Below, piece by piece: positions 44,370 through 56,947 of a stretch of DNA of 64,000 bases; the first letter of the stretch is position 1; every line of letters starts with the position of its first letter. A model generated the notes under the pieces. The model ran no database searches, was not told where the DNA came from, and saw only the letters and a program-made list of their open reading frames with translations. Origin of the DNA: Marsupella aquatica (lineage: Eukaryota; Marchantiophyta). Position numbers and translations under genes: made by a program. The stretch is taken from positions 8,370,001 through 8,434,000 of the forward strand of contig OZ316899.1 of NCBI GenBank assembly GCA_973895155.1. Reading direction: 5' to 3'.

Positions 44370-47300
44370 CTATTCAACAGAAGGAAGCGTAATTCGTGGG
44401 TTAAATACCGGTGATTGTGACCGTAATGCAACCCGCACAGGTGGCTTAAGCTCAGGAGCCACAATAGGATTTGCCAACCTTGTCTTCGTGGGAATTGGAG
44501 GTTTGGGTGGAAGTGCCTGCCTTTCCTCAGTTATAAGAAGTTGTCCAACGGGACCTCCATAGAATATAGATGATCCACTATATATAAGGTTTCCCAGAGT
44601 GGGAGAGGTGCTTCTCAAACTGTTAGAAACATTCGTCGAAGTGCTTGTTTGTGACGGAGAAAATTTACCAGGATCATGATCATAAGAGGGTCTGCCATTG
44701 GACAAGGATGAGGGTGACGCAGAAGAATCTAGCCAGTGGTACTTGTTACCAGGTGCGTCATTTATCGGATTACTAGTGCCCTTATATCCCTCAACTTTGC
44801 CTGTCGTTAGCAGCCCATGTTCTCCTGTTAATCTATTCCCAATTAAGGCAATTTCCCTCCTCGCCTCTAAGGATGAAGCAATGTTATCAATTAACACCCT
44901 CTCTATCGAAGAGACTTGATTCTTGCACTGTAAGTCTCCGCCATCCACACTCTCTCCGCTGGAAGCTTCGTAACCATCACTGGAAGCAGCTGGACCACTC
45001 CAAGCTCGAGAAAAATCAGCCGAAGAATGGGAAAGCATAGTCAAATGATGAGCAAGTACATCGGCTGTTGAGTCAGAATTATCCACAACGTCCTGTGGGA
45101 TTGCCCTCGTGGAATCCCCTGGGGGTGTTGCAAGTAAACGACGATCTTTGGTCGGAAATGACAGTCCATACCTATACTCAGCAGGAAGTGGGCTCAAAGA
45201 AGTAGGAGCTCTCAAAGTCTGACTTGGAGTACCACCTATCCTTCTACTTGGATGCCCCACGTCGACAGGCTCATGTTGTATACTGGAATCATCTTTGGTA
45301 ATGTAAGTTCGAGGATGATGAACGTTGGCCACAGTCATGGTGGACGTGTACCTTGATCGCTGCTTGCTGTTGTAGTGGGCTCCACCAATGCTACTTTTAC
45401 TACTTATGTTAGTGCTGGAAGTGTGATCCCCTTCCTCGTCTCCAACCTCACAAGGGTCCAGCTGCCGTAGTGTAGAGGAAGTTTCTCTTGCTCTGGTAGC
45501 AGCTCTAATTGCCTCATCTGTATTGAGCTTTGCCAGCTTCCACGCACTTATTCTTATCGCACCTTTCTTCTGCTGGTTGTTGTATCTGCTTGCTATATTT
45601 CCTGCATCTGGATCTGTTGTAGATGGTAGTTGGCCAGTAACCAGATGCGGGACAACTTCATCCTAACATTCATATATGCGTCATTTTACAGAAGCACGTG
45701 TTAGCTTGCACTATTTTCAGCCAGGTGTCAACTTGTAGGAGCAATAGACGGAGATGACATTATGCAGACCTTCATTCAAACTCCTCTGCATTGCGAGTGA
45801 TAATACTGCTAAAGAAAAAAATACTGTCATGGAGGCTCCACTGCAAAGACATGTTGGCAGAGAGCAGCGGTTGAATTACATATATTTTAATTCCTTTTCA
45901 TACTGTAATGAAATCCCCAAATTAACTAAATTCTGAGACCAGTAAACAGCAAGAAGTTTATCCCAGAGGGCAATCTACTAGCAAGTCAGAATTCAACAAA
46001 CCTTCCATACCTGATAGTCAACAAATACTCTTGGGGGTGTACACCAACCTCCACGGTTGTACGGAAGCCCAATTGAACTGGAACCACTCAAACCAGTGGC
46101 AGTTGAACTAGAGGGGGATGTTGGAAAACTTGGTGCATCACCATCAGCAGAGAATCCCTGTTGTTCATTTTGCACTCTCATGGCAACAACGTACTCGTAG
46201 GTTGTGATTCCCTGCATAGAAGAGATAGGACAATCAATTATTCGAGATGTGTCGTCAAACAAATTATTAGCTAAAATTAAGCTGAAGATGCCTGTGTATC
46301 GAAATTGCGAGATGTGTGATAGTAACATACGCACCTTCCGTATTAGAATTAAGTGGAAAAAGAACAGTTCTCCCAGTGGTACTGAAGCAAGAAGAGAGAC
46401 TAACGTACAAATAGCCTGCCACAGGTCATTAAGAAAAGCCAAATCTTAGACGCAGCTGCACCTGGAAATTCCCTATCCTATCTGTGAAGACAAGGTTAGG
46501 AGAGGAGAACATAATAGAGTGGCAGCATGATCAGGCATGACCATTCCACAAAGATAAGCATGAATGTCCCAATAAACACACGCAAAGGGAAAGAGTTGGC
46601 TTCATACCACAACTGTAGCGAAGGGACCCCGAGAGAAACCATTTCCAAGCTTGTCTATAATCTGACGTTCAAGGGATCTCTTGTCGACAAAACAACGCAC
46701 AAGTACTGCCATTCCTAGTCCCCATTCCAAAACAAGCTACAAGAACAATATACTCAACTGAACAGTCAGATATTTCGGTCTTCGGCCAAACTTTCTCAAT
46801 TACGCTTGTATAAACCAGCTGATTTCAATGAGACATAGGTAATCTGCTGGCAACATTTGCACCAATGCAAAATTTGACAATTGTATCGTGTGATAGGAAA
46901 AGAGTGCAAGGTATACCAGAGAAAGGCTCGTTGCCATCAGTGAGACAAAAGTAACGTAATTCTTCCTCCCTACACAGTTGTTAAGCCACTGTACCCAAAA
47001 CCAGTAAACCCTGCATTTATTTTCTGAGTACAAACATAATAATCTGCACTCGTGATCAGCAATCCAAACTGCGGTAATAGAGCCATACCCGGCAATGGTG
47101 ATCGAATCCATCCACGCACTTGTCACAACTTCTGCAGTGCTTGCTGAACTTGCGCACCTGTGCAATTCAAATGTGTCATGCATACCTTATTAAGGTTGGC
47201 AAACGAAAGCGCCGTTCACATGCCAAACACGTCTCTTGGAAAACTTTAGAAGCAGCGATCATATGTCCCTTACAAACAAACGATTAAGGCCTTTCAAATA

Positions 47301-50300
47301 AGTAACAACGTTCCAACGAGCAATGTACGCATGGAAATAACTGGTCTAATGGACAAACTAGTACATCACCGTTACCGCTTCTCCAGCCTCTGTCTAGGGG
47401 CAGGCTGGAGTCAACTACCTCGGCGTTGCACAATGTGCAAAACAAAACCTCCTCTTCTGACAGGGGCCGTTGCAAAGTGAACTCGTCCTTACAGTTGTCA
47501 TCCTTAACAACCCATCCACAGAGCAGGGAACCGAAGCCTGCTAGAAATATCTGAATTTTCTTTCTCTGCCAAGTTACTCCTGATTGTTCAAGGTACGGTG
47601 CCTTACGTCCAGTTTTCTTGTCATTAAGTATTACAAAAGAACTTCTTGAAGGGGACAACTCTGGAGAAAGAGGGCGTAGATCATCCTCCAGAGTAATGCT
47701 GGCCGAGCCTTCAGAAAAAGACCCTTTCTCAACATATTTAGATTGAGGCTGAAAAACACCTATGTCAGCTGGGTCAATCGCCGAGGATCGAATGTAAAGA
47801 AGGAACACTGCAAAAGCCTGAAGGATAGCAGCATTCCACATCAGTAATTATAAGACACATTGCATTAAATTCAAGGAACACATCTGTAATCTGAGGTGCT
47901 TTTACTGCTTACGTACCAGTGGAGAATACAGTGCCAATGCTGTGAATTCCAGGAACTGAAACCACAAGAATGGGGCCAAAAAGACGTAGAAGGCAACTGC
48001 CAATAGGAAAAAAACTGTGATGGCCACCACCTGGACAATAATATAATCCAAAGGAAGGAATCTTTTAATGACCTTGTTAGATCAATCCGCGCAAAAACAA
48101 TTCCAGCTAAAGGTTTATGTGATCAACCAGCGCAGGCTCAGACGAATAAACACTCCCATACCTATGTCTTCACACAGTTAACGACTGATCATGAGGTTGA
48201 GAAGGCACGCTATAGAAACAACAACCCATCTTCACTCTCCCCTTCAGTCACACCTTTACGTCAGTCCTACAGCCCCTCGTGCATTCACGATGGAGGTCCT
48301 TTTCTACCCTAACTTGTGATCAGTGCCCTCGTTACCTGATGTTGTGTAAGTGATCTCCTACCCCCACAATTTCAACTACATAGTTAACTATTACCAACAG
48401 CGGGCAACAAATCTTCATCACTTTGAGTGCACCAAGAAAATGTTTTTGTATGCCTAGTCCAAATGACGAGGTCGGCTGCTGCTAGCTGTCGCCAGCATTT
48501 CAACTGACAAGCATTTCAAACATCTGCTTGCGACTTGTCATTACAGCAAGGCTTCCACAATATCCTTGAATACCAGCTTTAGGATAGCAACTGTATTCTC
48601 AGGTCCAAATACAATGGAGAACTTAGCGCTTTACAACTTGAATATTCAACTCAAGCTCATTCCTTACCTCTTCAATTGTATCTATGGTTAAGTCTATATT
48701 CCGCAGCACCTAAAATGCCCGTGGTTCTATGGTACGTACTCGAACTACATGGATGAGTCTTCCACTTGAAACGGGATCGATCTTGCCTCTTCTCAGAATT
48801 GTGCACATCCAGGAAAAAAGGCTTCTTGCTGGAATACTAGACGGACCGTACAGAATGATTGTCTCTCCTATGCCTTCAAACAGTACCGAGCCAGTGATGG
48901 TCATAAGCAGAGTCAGTCCGGCTCAAAAACAAAACTTTTAGCTAAAACAAATGCTGTGGACATGAGTAAAAAAAGATTTTCTGTCAGTTCAGGTATTCTC
49001 CGTGAACTCACATTAATTGGAACTGAAATGGATTTGCTCAGATTTTTCTTTTGAGAGAAAAACAGAACCTTGTAAGAAAACGTTATATGGCAAACCTTCT
49101 CTGGACCCATGGTACGTGTCGAGCGACACATTTTGAGGTGGACGACCAATCTAAGTACTCAAGGTGTCACGGCTGAAAGGAAAGTAAAAGGTCAGGCAAC
49201 GAACGAGGACCATCATTTATAAAACTTTGCCACCTCACGTTGGCGAACATTTTTGCAGACAAGGGCAATGACGCTCGCTCCTTGTCAATCACAAAAGTTC
49301 TTGAGACCGAGCTGATAAATCTGCCTTCTCCTAGGACGTGATGCCCTATTTGTCGCTCAGTGCTAACTCGTATGAGCATTTTATAAGCTGTGTTTAAGCA
49401 TACTTTCCGGTTTCGACCTCTGGTTACACAAAAAATTTATGAAGATATACAGCTCGTTTCCTACAATTTGAGACATCTTGCAAGCATGATTCCCTTCAAA
49501 CTGAGCTTTATCGCATCTGCGCATGGAAAAGCTTAAATTAGCTAGGCGATATCGATGCCTTTCATAGTGTACCTGTCCCTGACCAACTCTTGCGTTTCCA
49601 TCTCATAATTCACCGTTTTCCATCTTGCATCCATGATCTATTTCCCAGTTTGCAAACTCCACTCTACGAACGTTTCCTAACAACTCACAAGTAAAGGACA
49701 CGATATGAAAAAAGGTTTATATGCCTTTTCCGGTGATTACTAAAATTGTTAAATGAGTACTGTGGCTATGACCCGTTCAACAAAAGAATAGCAAGAGTCA
49801 CCATAACAAGTTCATCCTCGTAACTCACAGAACAATAATTTGCAGACTAGGATGAAATAGAATGCGACCGAACATTCTTTATCCTGATTCATATCAAATC
49901 CTTCTTCGTGCAAGCACAAGCTCCCAAACTTCGCTGTAAACAGCCAAAAGTTACGGATACGCTCAAAAGGAAGGATGATATTCTGTCTAGTGATTGCAGA
50001 TATGACGTTTGAAGATTGGTGAGCCTGCTAAGTTTCTTATGGAAGGATGTGAGAAAAGCAAAACTATAAGTGTGAAGGGATTGTCATGGAATTTTAACCT
50101 GGCTCGAAAGAATCCAATATGCTTGGATCCAAAGTAATGTAAAAAACATTGGACATCGCAGTTTGGAACTGGCGTATTTTTTAAGAGTGAGTCCTTGTAG
50201 AAAGTCAAACGTTTAAATTTCCAACACTCATCCTCTCCGAGCTTGTTCAATTCAGAGGACAACATGTCAAAATTGGTATCTTCCAGGGAACCCTATCCTA

Positions 50301-50610
50301 TATGCTTAGCAAAGCAGGTGGCCGGCTCAGGGACAAATCGGGCGCAGCCAACTTCCCATCAATGCCGCAAAAAACACCGCATAGACCGTCCAGAGCACAA
50401 GCGTACATTACTAACGACATGTGGCGCGTTAACGAGAGTATTGAACGTCCTGCAGAACTACTGCCATAGAAGATCGGCATATGAACACGTGCATCCGCGG
50501 TCACCTAAATCCGCAACCCATGACTGTGTCCGTGAGAGGTTGAAAATCTGCTGCGAACAGACCTGGAAAGTATGAGCCGGAAGCTGCCAGCCATGGCGCC
50601 GGCGAACCAT
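44370..50610 (-). CDS. DHHC-type protein S-acyltransferase (plant PAT family)
   Basis: Nine exons, all joined in phase 0, give 801 residues without a stop: 50563-50610, 47917-48030, 47419-47817, 47089-47157, 46917-46988, 46608-46736, 46335-46415, 46011-46211 and 44370-45662. It transfers palmitate to cysteines of membrane-associated proteins. Exon 1 is [16 protein letters not shown], the conserved plant start. Exon 2 and the start of exon 3 carry two membrane segments followed by SAIDPADIG. The cysteine-rich domain is FCTLCNAE plus [21 protein letters not shown]; the catalytic Cys of DHHC is in exon 4. [11 protein letters not shown] follows, then two more membrane segments (exons 5-7) and the TTxE motif GITTYEY in exon 8. 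The last exon is a 430-residue Ser-rich tail, as in the large Arabidopsis PAT19-22 clade. It is the only clearly intact host gene here. Confidence 0.93.
48031..50562 (-). other. Large first intron of the DHHC gene
   Basis: 2.5 kb between exon 1 (donor GTCTGT) and exon 2 (acceptor CAG at 48031-48033). Much longer than the other introns (about 100-700 bases). No foreign coding region recognised inside, though an unrecognised insertion is possible. Confidence 0.8.
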
Positions 50611-51185
50611 TTCGAAGGCGTGCTATTGACGCACGCCTAAGCTGCACTGCCTGCATTCGGAGATCCTACCTCCACATCCTCCTCGACCTTCCTCGCAGAT
50701 TACGAAACCTTGCCAATTCTCCTTCCAAGTCAAGAAAAACCCTGCCCACTGCCGTCACGCAAACAAACATGAAGAACTAATGGGCGTCTCAAAGCTTGGA
50801 AATCATGGAATTTGGACATAAAGAATAGGTCATAATTTTTTAGCAAATTAGACATATCTTTAAAGTCAACCATGTTTGAAAGATAGTTAGCTATTGAATG
50901 CGGTAGAGGTCCAGATATCCATTTAAGTCATTCACCTTTTGCAACTTGGCTGACTTTTAGTAGAATTGTACTAGGGCGTCTCAAACTTTATGGATCGCGG
51001 GCATTTCCCTGGTCAGGGAGTTCACGGGCCGGGACGCGGACTGAAAATGTGCGGTAGACCGAGTTGACTACTGCACTTTTGCGCCCAGGCATTTTCGCTA
51101 AGGGGAGGCAGCGGATGTGCGTTAGTGGTGGAGGGTTAAGGTTACCATGGGTTAAGGGTAGTCAGCTTGCAAATTTGAAACGTGA

Positions 51186-52249
51186 TTGAACACGAACGTT
51201 TTCAAACATTCAGGTTGTCCGAAACCTTGGAAACGATGGGCGATGGCGATGGCGGTGTACTTGTCCAGCAATAGTCAGAGCTCAATCCTTGTGAAGTCTC
51301 GTGAGCTAATTTTTGCTGTCCAGGAGTTGTCTGGTAAGCATCGACAAAATCTCTTTCAGCATCTATCAACCCTCTCCAACTGGTGAGCTGGAGGTGACTA
51401 TGCGTACTTCGTATACTTTCTACTCTTCAAGAGCAAGTGCTGGAGTACCAACAGCAATCGTCGGAGGTCGTTGCTACGAGTATCTACGGTGACTCCCTCT
51501 GCTCTGCTTTAACATCTCAGACACATTTTCCTATTGAATGTCGCTTTAGCCTATCCTGTTGCGTGTTGCGGAATATAAATTTGTGTTATATTTGCTCAGG
51601 CCATGGTTGAATGGACCCCCCTTTCACATGTTGAGGAGGACAGAGCTGCTGGGAAAAACAGAAAATACTCACCCTCCTTGGTCTGGGCAGCAAATTCATG
51701 GCACAGAATCCATATCCTCGAAAGTTTGTGTATTCTGCCTGTCAGTACCCACTTGACATTGGACGACCATGTAACAAATCCCTTGAATTTGGACCTTGTT
51801 GTGGGCATACTGAACCAGGGCAGACAAAGTTTAGATTCCAAATTGTTTTTTTCAATGATGCACACGGACCCTCCAAACCCTAGAAGGCACTCATTTGGGA
51901 CACTGCCAGCATTTTGTTGAAGTGAAATGCATTGGATTTTAGTTTGTTGTCTTAAATTGACCAAGTACGTTCTATTCAGTCTATTTTTCAGAAATGTCCA
52001 AAGCCTCAGGTGTCATTTGAAGTAGGGGGACTAGAATTGCATGTGAGGCGGCTGGTTGTTGTACATGACCCTGTCGCTATGCCCAGTCCCCAATATCTTG
52101 GATCTTGTTGTAGTAGTAGCCCTATTTTTACAACGCCTTCAAAGGACAGAAAAAACCTGATGATTTACACTCCTGTTAAGCGGACCTCTGCAAAAAAAAA
52201 AATGGCAGACCTCATTAAGCAACTGAAGGGGTCCGATCTAGAAGACTGA
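51186..52249 (+). CDS. Small putative multi-exon gene, divergent from the DHHC gene
   Basis: Not recognised. A first coding piece near 51243 (MAMAVYLSSNSQSSI) ends at a good donor (gtaagc, about 51332); an acceptor TTGCTCAG at about 51600 leads to MVEWTPLSHVEEDRAAGKN; an acceptor TTTTTCAG near 51993 leads to KCPKPQVSFEVGGLELHVRR, then SPIFTTPSKDRKNLM and the basic, helical end KRTSAKKKMADLIKQLKG, stop 52247-52249. Exon joins were judged by splice sites only and phases between the first two pieces are unverified. It could be a real small nuclear protein or noncoding RNA. Confidence 0.3.
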
Positions 52250-52528
52250 AATATGTACACTTTTATCTGCTATATAGTTATTCCAAGTGAAGACGGTTTT
52301 GCCTGTGGGTTTAGGTTTTCTTAATACGTAGCTTGCCACCACTTTTATTTCCACTAATGTACTGTGCTTTCTTTTATGAAATATAAAATGTGCTATCTCG
52401 GAAGTTTTTTGATGTATTCACATTCAATGGTGTGGCTAATGTGAGTGCTTGTGTTCATTTGGTGTCAATTAGTGTGGAATATGATCTGTATTTCGTAGGC
52501 GACGAGTGGGTGAATATGTCATGCAGGT

Positions 52529-53250
52529 TCACCACTCATGCCGCGAGTTTTTGAGAGGCAACACCAGTTGAGAATGGTCAAGCAAAAGCTTGAAGTAGGT
52601 ATTGCTCTACAAAGCTCCTTGTCTGAATCTGATGTTGACTCCATCCAAGGCACTCTTGGTGAAGTGGAGAGTATTCAGTCTGGTTTTTTGTCCACAGACA
52701 CTAATGATGTAGGCACTGGTGGTTTAGACTCCTCATCTGAATCAGAAAGGGAGGACACACTTGAAGACTGTGACATGAACCCAACAGACCTGTTTGAGTT
52801 GTATTTTGTCATGTACAATCAATTCTAGGTGTATGATGCCCTGACATGTAACACCAAAATCCAATGAGTTTGCCACTCAATTTTTCCATAGTTTACCAGA
52901 AACGTTGTTTAGGCAGCTTACTAGGATGACAAAAACTTCCTTTTTCAATCTTGTGGATCTTGTAGCCCCACACTCAGTTTTCCACAATAATTCATATGTT
53001 GACCAGGCACCAGTTGTTTGGAAGTTGGTTGTTTGCCTAAATCGGCTTGGGCATGATGGGAATGGAGCATGCTTAAACCTCGTGATCCCTACCAGGGGGT
53101 GAGCAATGGCAGTCTAATTAATTTCTCCAATGGGTGTTTCCGAGCTCTCGAAAGTGTGTTAACAGATTATATACAATGGCCTTGAAGCAGTAAAAATTGT
53201 CAAGTGCTCAATCTGCCAAACCACTAAGTTAATTACAAAATTAGAAGAGT
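52529..53250 (+). pseudogene. PIF/Harbinger transposase N-terminal relic
   Basis: The block FRQLTRMTKTSFFNLVDLV, then FHNNSYVDQAPVVWKLVVCL and NRLGHDGNGACLNLV, is the typical helix-turn-helix N-terminal part of HARBI1-type transposases. One base out at a run of five G (53095-53099), the frame continues GVSNGSLINFSNGCFRALES and then stops. The DDE catalytic domain is not found downstream. A Ser/Asp-rich piece 52529-52828 (SSSESEREDTLEDCD) probably is its leader. Confidence 0.6.
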
Positions 53251-55204
53251 AAGGGTTAAGTCTAGATGATACTAGTATTTAAACTTTATGAAGTAGAGGA
53301 GAGTCTCATTTTTGTGTAGTAGCTGATCAGTTTGGTGAGTAGGAATAGGAAGAGCTCTGTAGCGATGGATCAGGCAGGTATTATAAGCTTGTTGGGAGTC
53401 ACTATTGCAGCAATTTGGAGCATGCATGGCAACAACTTAGTCTATGAAGGTTGTGATATCCTGTTGGATGATGGGAAGTACTGTTGTATGCCCTAGGGCC
53501 AAGTGCCCAAAGAGCTAGACTGAACAAAGAAGAACAAAGTGTAGGAGCACAAAAGTGGATTCATGTGAATCAATTTTTTTGGCCAATCGGTTCAGGACGG
53601 TATATTTACAATTTCTTTGTGCAAATTAATGATAATGTTTACCAAGTGTGGGAGGAAGCTGATTGTCAATTTTTGAAATCACTAAACATGAATTTCATGA
53701 ACAAGTTAGCAGACAATAAAGGAATTGCTACCACGCCATGAATGAGTGTTGGGTAATAAGAGTTATGGAAGGTGAGAGAAAGGGGACCAAACAAATATAA
53801 GGGTTTCATAAGATGAGAACCAGCTCAACATATCGACGGACAAGAGAAGGAACCAGTGAAGTAAGAACAAAACAAGTGGAGGTGACAATGCAAGAACTCA
53901 AGCTTGAAACAACAGAAGCAGGTGAAGGAACTAGGGATGATAACTCGGGAGCGAGATTAATCAGCAAACAACAGGCAAAGTGGTGCACTATTAAGTACTC
54001 AGTAGAAGTTAATAGTTAATTGTCATTAAGAATTATCAATTAACAAGTAGAAACAGTTAACAATCAACAACTAGTCTTAGTTGAATAAAACGGTTACAGA
54101 AACCGAATAAATAGTCTGTCAATTACAATTGCTGATGGTTAAGTGAAGTTAGGAAAAACCTGTCTATATAGAGAGTATAGGTCAGTTGAGTAGGAATGAG
54201 AAGAGGTCTTTTGTTGTGCAAACTTTCCATGATCGGGAGGCAGCTCAAGAAGAGGTAGTGCCAGATTGGTAGACCTTGAGGTAGAGATGGAAGCTCATGG
54301 AAGGAAAACCATGTAAAAGAAATTGATGTGACCATTGAATGGAAGATGCAATTGAGACCTAGTTGCAGAACTGTAGGGACCCAGGAAAAAAATGTTGCAC
54401 CCACTTCTAGCCTACTCTAAAAAAAAGGTTTATGGTTCGGGGGAATGTAAACTCATTAAAACCCCCCCTCCTTTCTTGCTAGGGGGAAAGAGTGTTACCA
54501 TTCCATCCCTAAAAACCTGTAATCTAATGTAATTAGTGAGTAATCGAGTTAGTGAATGAAGTGGTGTAAAGCTATCTGTCTTTTGAATAGTAATGAGGTA
54601 AAAGCCCTAAAAGGATCGTGTGTAGTTGGGAGTCATGGAGTCGGGAGCTATGCGGATGGAATGTGTGTGTTGGGTGTCGAGAATGAAATGTCTGTCATTT
54701 CCTATGTGCGACTACTGATTCTTGGAAGGGATGTGATTTGTTTGAGCTCGAGGATAGAGAGCACTTCAAAATAGGTCAGGGCGCGCAATTCAGTAGCAAA
54801 GTTTGTGAAGTGTGCACTGGGCTATGGAGCGCTTGAGGCAGGCCAGGTAGCCCAAATTTGTAGAAGACTAGCTCCTTGGGGTCTTCATGATCGAAGGCGT
54901 TATTGATTGGAGTTTGCGGTCAAAAGCTCTATGAGCTATGAGGTATTTGCGGTGTGCGGAGTTTGCGTTCGCCGTTCGCATTTGCCGTTTGTTGTGTAGT
55001 TTCGCGCCCATTGTTGGAAGTGAGTAGTTTTGATTTGTTGATGTTGATTTGCAGTGTGTTCAAATGTCATTTGTTGGAATCTTGTTTGCTTGGAATTTGG
55101 CAGCTGCGAGCTTTGCTGTGATTCTCCCCCTGAGCAAAGGTGAGCAAATCAACTATAATTCCGAACAGTTTTAATTTTGCAATTCAGCTAAGTGTCGTAA
55201 ACCT
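53251..55204. other. Gene-poor stretch with an unassigned ORF
   Basis: One ORF (53484-53741, containing AQRARLNKEEQSVGAQKW and VNQFFWPIGSGRYIYNF) looks like real protein sequence but I do not recognise it, and it has no partner. From 54800 the sequence probably belongs to the 3' end of the Copia element (minus sense), but I could not identify its LTR. Confidence 0.35.
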
Positions 55205-56752
55205 ACAGAAATTGTATGTTGTTGGTGTAGTGCAAGGGGAAGCGATTTAGTAAACATGTCTGTGATGTTTTGTGAGCTTTGAATCTAGTGGACTTCAATA
55301 CTATTTCCTTGTTGTTCATGTGTAAAGAAAATTTTAGGAGCGATGTGTTTTGTTTGGTCTCCCTTTATGAAGCCTGCTTGAATTTGTTTGACGCAGGCTC
55401 TGTTGTCCTCATGAATTTTTGTCAGTGTTGACAGAGTAGGTATGCCAGTATTCTCATGAATATGATTAATAACATTGCGCAGCCAAATACACTCCCGGCT
55501 TGATTTATAAAGGGCTATTATCTCTGAGTGGTTGGATGATGTAGTTGTTAATGTTTGCTTGCAGCTCCTCCATGAAATTGCTGTCTATCCCATTAGGAAA
55601 ACATACCCTGTCTGAGACTTTGCATCCTCTGGGTTTGAAAGGTAGCCTGCATCAGCGTACCCTATTAGTAACTAGTTAGCATTTGATGGGTAGAACAATC
55701 CCAGATCTAAGGTACCTGCAAGATAACAAAATGCACTTTATCCCATTCCAATGCCGAATGGTCAGCTTTGCACTATGGTGTGCCAACAGATTTACTGCAA
55801 AGGCTATGTCTGGCCTGGTTTGGTTCGAAAGGAACATAAGGACGCCTATGGCAGATAGGTACTGTTTTTCTGGGCCAAGTAGTGGCTCCATCTCATTTCT
55901 CTTCCAAAATATGTCCTTTTCTTTATCAAGGGATCGAATGTCCACGGGAGATCTGACTATTGTGGCCTTGTCCATGTTAAATTGCTTTAAAATCTTTTTG
56001 ATATCTGTGGACTGATGCAATAAAATGCCATTTTGTAGATGCTCAAATTGTAGGCCTAGGTAGAAAGAAGGCCGCCCTAGGTTGCGCATCTCAAAAGCCT
56101 GTTTCAATAACTTGATGGTTTCCATCATAATTTTTTTGGTTCCGAACAGGTTCAGATCGTCCACATAAATGGCCACAATAATAAATTCTTTTGCCTCTCG
56201 CTTCAGAAATAGACATGGGGCCATGTCAGCGTTTGTGAATCCCTTTGCCAGCATCTCGGATTTAAATCTTTTGTACCATGTCAATCCACTTTGTTTGAGG
56301 CCATACATTGATCTTAAAACCTGTACTGCAAAGAGAGTTCTTGAGGTGGGATCCCTTTTATTCTGAATTTGTTGTATGGGAGCTCTTAGTGCTATTGCCG
56401 CTGCAGTCTTCTGGAGTATGGCTGCATTGGTATGCTCAATTTGTTTCTGGTTCCCAGTTTGTTTCCCTTTGCTGTGGTACTCAACTCGTTGCACCAATTC
56501 TGGAGGGGCCTCCATATATATATCTTTGTCTAAGTGCCCATATAAATAAGCTGTCACAATATCCATCTGGTGCATGGATAAGTTGTGGCATAGTGAGAAT
56601 GTAATAAGGTACCTGTAAGTGATCACGTCCATTACAGGAAAATATGTGAGGTCATAGTCCCTGCCTGGGACTTGAGTGAACCCTCTGGCCACTAGCCTGG
56701 CCTTGTGCCATGTTACCTCACCTTTCGCATTTCGCTTCTTTACGAAGTCCAT
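55205..56752 (-). pseudogene. Copia reverse transcriptase and RNase H
   Basis: RT is open 56752-55676: KARLVARGFTQVPGRDYDLT, YRYLITFSLCHNLSMHQMD (first Asp), RSMYGLKQSGLTWYKRF and the catalytic AIYVDDLNLFG near 56160, then NLGRPSFYLGLQ. An unusual stretch of about 55 residues (near 56500-56340) lies between MEAPPEL and RSMYGLKQ. RNase H continues in another frame: GYADAGYLSNPEDAKSQTGY near 55640, HSEIIALYKSSRE near 55530, and DMFTKSLPLALHQQ near 55240, with stops near 55675 and 55600. Confidence 0.85.
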
Positions 56753-56947
56753 TTATAGCCTGTAAGATGTGTTTCAGGTTCTGCTGTTATTATCGGTCCG
56801 AACACTTGGCGAGCTATTAATGAATCCAGTTCTAAGCGGATGGCCTTCTTCCATTCAGGCCAGTCCGGTTGAGTTTCTGCTTCCTTAATTGTTCTTGGGT
56901 CGGGCAGTTCGTCTTTGATCTGTTGTGCTATGTGGAATGCAAATTGT

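Noticed and set aside
53484-53741. DDE domain of the Harbinger transposase
   Set aside because: The ORF contains no recognisable catalytic Asp/Glu motif of that family.
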